Both the position numbers and the translations under genes were made by a program. From Verrucomicrobiales bacterium (lineage in GTDB: Bacteria > Verrucomicrobiota > Verrucomicrobiia > Verrucomicrobiales > DEV007), in the NCBI GenBank assembly GCA_012960505.1, contig DUBC01000019.1, positions 1 through 64,000 on the forward strand: 64,000 nt of DNA, in the 5' to 3' direction. The notes beneath the pieces are model-generated. The model searched no databases, was not told the origin of the DNA, and saw only the letters and a program-made list of their open reading frames with translations. Shown in pieces: positions 63,496 through 64,000 of this stretch (positions within the stretch are counted from its first letter, which is position 1; every line of letters starts with the position of its first letter).

Positions 63496-64000
63496 ATGCA
63501 AATCGGAACGCATCTGATAATGTTGGTTAGGATATCCTCATTAATTTTTTGGTTCGGTTTATCGATAATATGTGAAGCACAATACAAACGACTAGAACTT
63601 GTCTTAGCAACTCCGAACAAAGCTATATTCAGCCCGGATATTTCTCAGTTCTATATGTACACAAACCGATCCTTTGAGGGGCAGCCAAGTAAACCTTGGC
63701 AAGGTGGAAAATATGGTTATGTGCGAAATCCAAAAAGAACTGCATCGAGTATAATATATTCTAAATTTCATGAAGGCGTTGACATTAGGCCAATCGAAAG
63801 AAATTCAAGAGGAGTTCCTTTGGATAAAGTCTGTTCAATCGCTTCTGGTAAAGTGATGCATGCAAGCCGATCGGCAGGAGCAAGTAATTACGGTCGCTAC
63901 GTGGTAATAGAACACGATTGGGGTTATGGAAAGTTTTATAGCCTTTATGCTCACCTCGCAGACATTTCTTGCCAAGTCGGGCAATCAGTCAGGCCAGGCA
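63496..64000 (+). CDS. secreted M23/LytM-type peptidase, 3' end outside window
   Basis: At least 168 residues from the ATG at 63496, running off the window. Signal peptide at about 5-28 (SSLIFWFGLSIICEAQ). The first zinc motif H-x-x-x-D is visible as KFHEGVDIRP, and YGRYVVIEHDWGYGKFYSLYAHLADI is the conserved M23 core (broken here by family variation); the second motif, H-x-H, should lie beyond base 64000. M23 enzymes cut peptidoglycan cross-bridges or act as inactive LytM activators; with HxxxD intact this one may be active. The region before the domain (30-90) is a short beta-rich prodomain. Confidence 0.8.
   Translation, partial: MQIGTHLIMLVRISSLIFWFGLSIICEAQYKRLELVLATPNKAIFSPDISQFYMYTNRSFEGQPSKPWQGGKYGYVRNPKRTASSIIYSKFHEGVDIRPIERNSRGVPLDKVCSIASGKVMHASRSAGASNYGRYVVIEHDWGYGKFYSLYAHLADISCQVGQSVRPG

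Noticed and set aside
1-64000. tRNA, rRNA, insertion sequences, integrases
   Set aside because: Intergenic regions were read for tRNA-like ends and transposase or integrase motifs were looked for in all frames; none seen. A covariance-model scan would be needed to exclude small RNAs.

Overview
The window looks like a chromosomal segment of a member of the Verrucomicrobiota (PVC superphylum). This is inferred from the gene families, because no rRNA gene or other phylogenetic marker locus is present beyond argS, lgt, def and aroE. The typical families are secreted DUF1501 proteins, a cytochrome-c/DUF1549/DUF1553 (PSD1-type) protein, ThuA and DUF1080 proteins, several sulfatases, a lamin-tail/CotH surface protein, a 2074-residue alpha-2-macroglobulin and a secreted protein with aA/W-type repeats. 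A marine, polysaccharide- or glycan-degrading lifestyle fits, but that too is inference. No tRNA, rRNA, CRISPR array, transposase or integrase was seen.

Layout. 1-4651: end of a very large CotH/lamin-tail surface protein, cut by the window edge. 4689-8498 (minus): a tight run of KDPG aldolase, two GNAT acetyltransferases, a secreted esterase and a small membrane protein. 8553-15239: repeat protein, TauD-like dioxygenase, SLC13/RCK transporter, DUF3820 protein and a double alpha/beta-hydrolase esterase. 15377-26174: alpha-2-macroglobulin flanked by two divergently transcribed membrane-anchored alkaline-phosphatase-superfamily enzymes. 26395-38375 (all plus): PtsN-like EIIA, ArgS, DUF1501, DUF1080, a CAP-domain protein with a Pro-Asn repeat linker, a PQQ-type propeller and a propeller/M28/PDZ peptidase. 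38376-38972: the decayed end of a nitric oxide synthase oxygenase gene. 38973-44844: sulfatase, Lgt, metallo-beta-lactamase-fold hydrolase and a Prc-type protease. 44844-52521: YggS, DUF1501, ThuA, PSD1 and a second sulfatase. 52527-55493: sugar-type ABC permease and lipoprotein without an ATPase gene, then aroE. 55517-60352: small membrane protein, SGNH hydrolase and a TonB-ExbB-ExbD-Def operon. 60468-64000: Rex, a TPR protein, an unknown secreted protein and the start of an M23 peptidase.

How it fits together. A large share of the products carry signal peptides or membrane anchors, so the region mainly serves the envelope and extracellular degradation: esterases, sulfatases, peptidases, a TonB energising system for outer-membrane uptake, an aldolase and transporters for the products, and alpha-2-macroglobulin as a probable protease trap. 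Housekeeping genes (argS, lgt, def, aroE, yggS, rex) are scattered among them.

The most interesting items are (i) the NOS relic at about 38479-38910, which the gene calls alone would present as an 85-residue hypothetical; (ii) an alpha-2-macroglobulin whose probable bait region has clearly different codon use from the rest of the gene; (iii) a TonB protein with an extra PPC-like beta domain; and (iv) a perfect 18-2-18 palindrome inside an acetyltransferase gene. No multi-gene system that I would call wholly new is evident.
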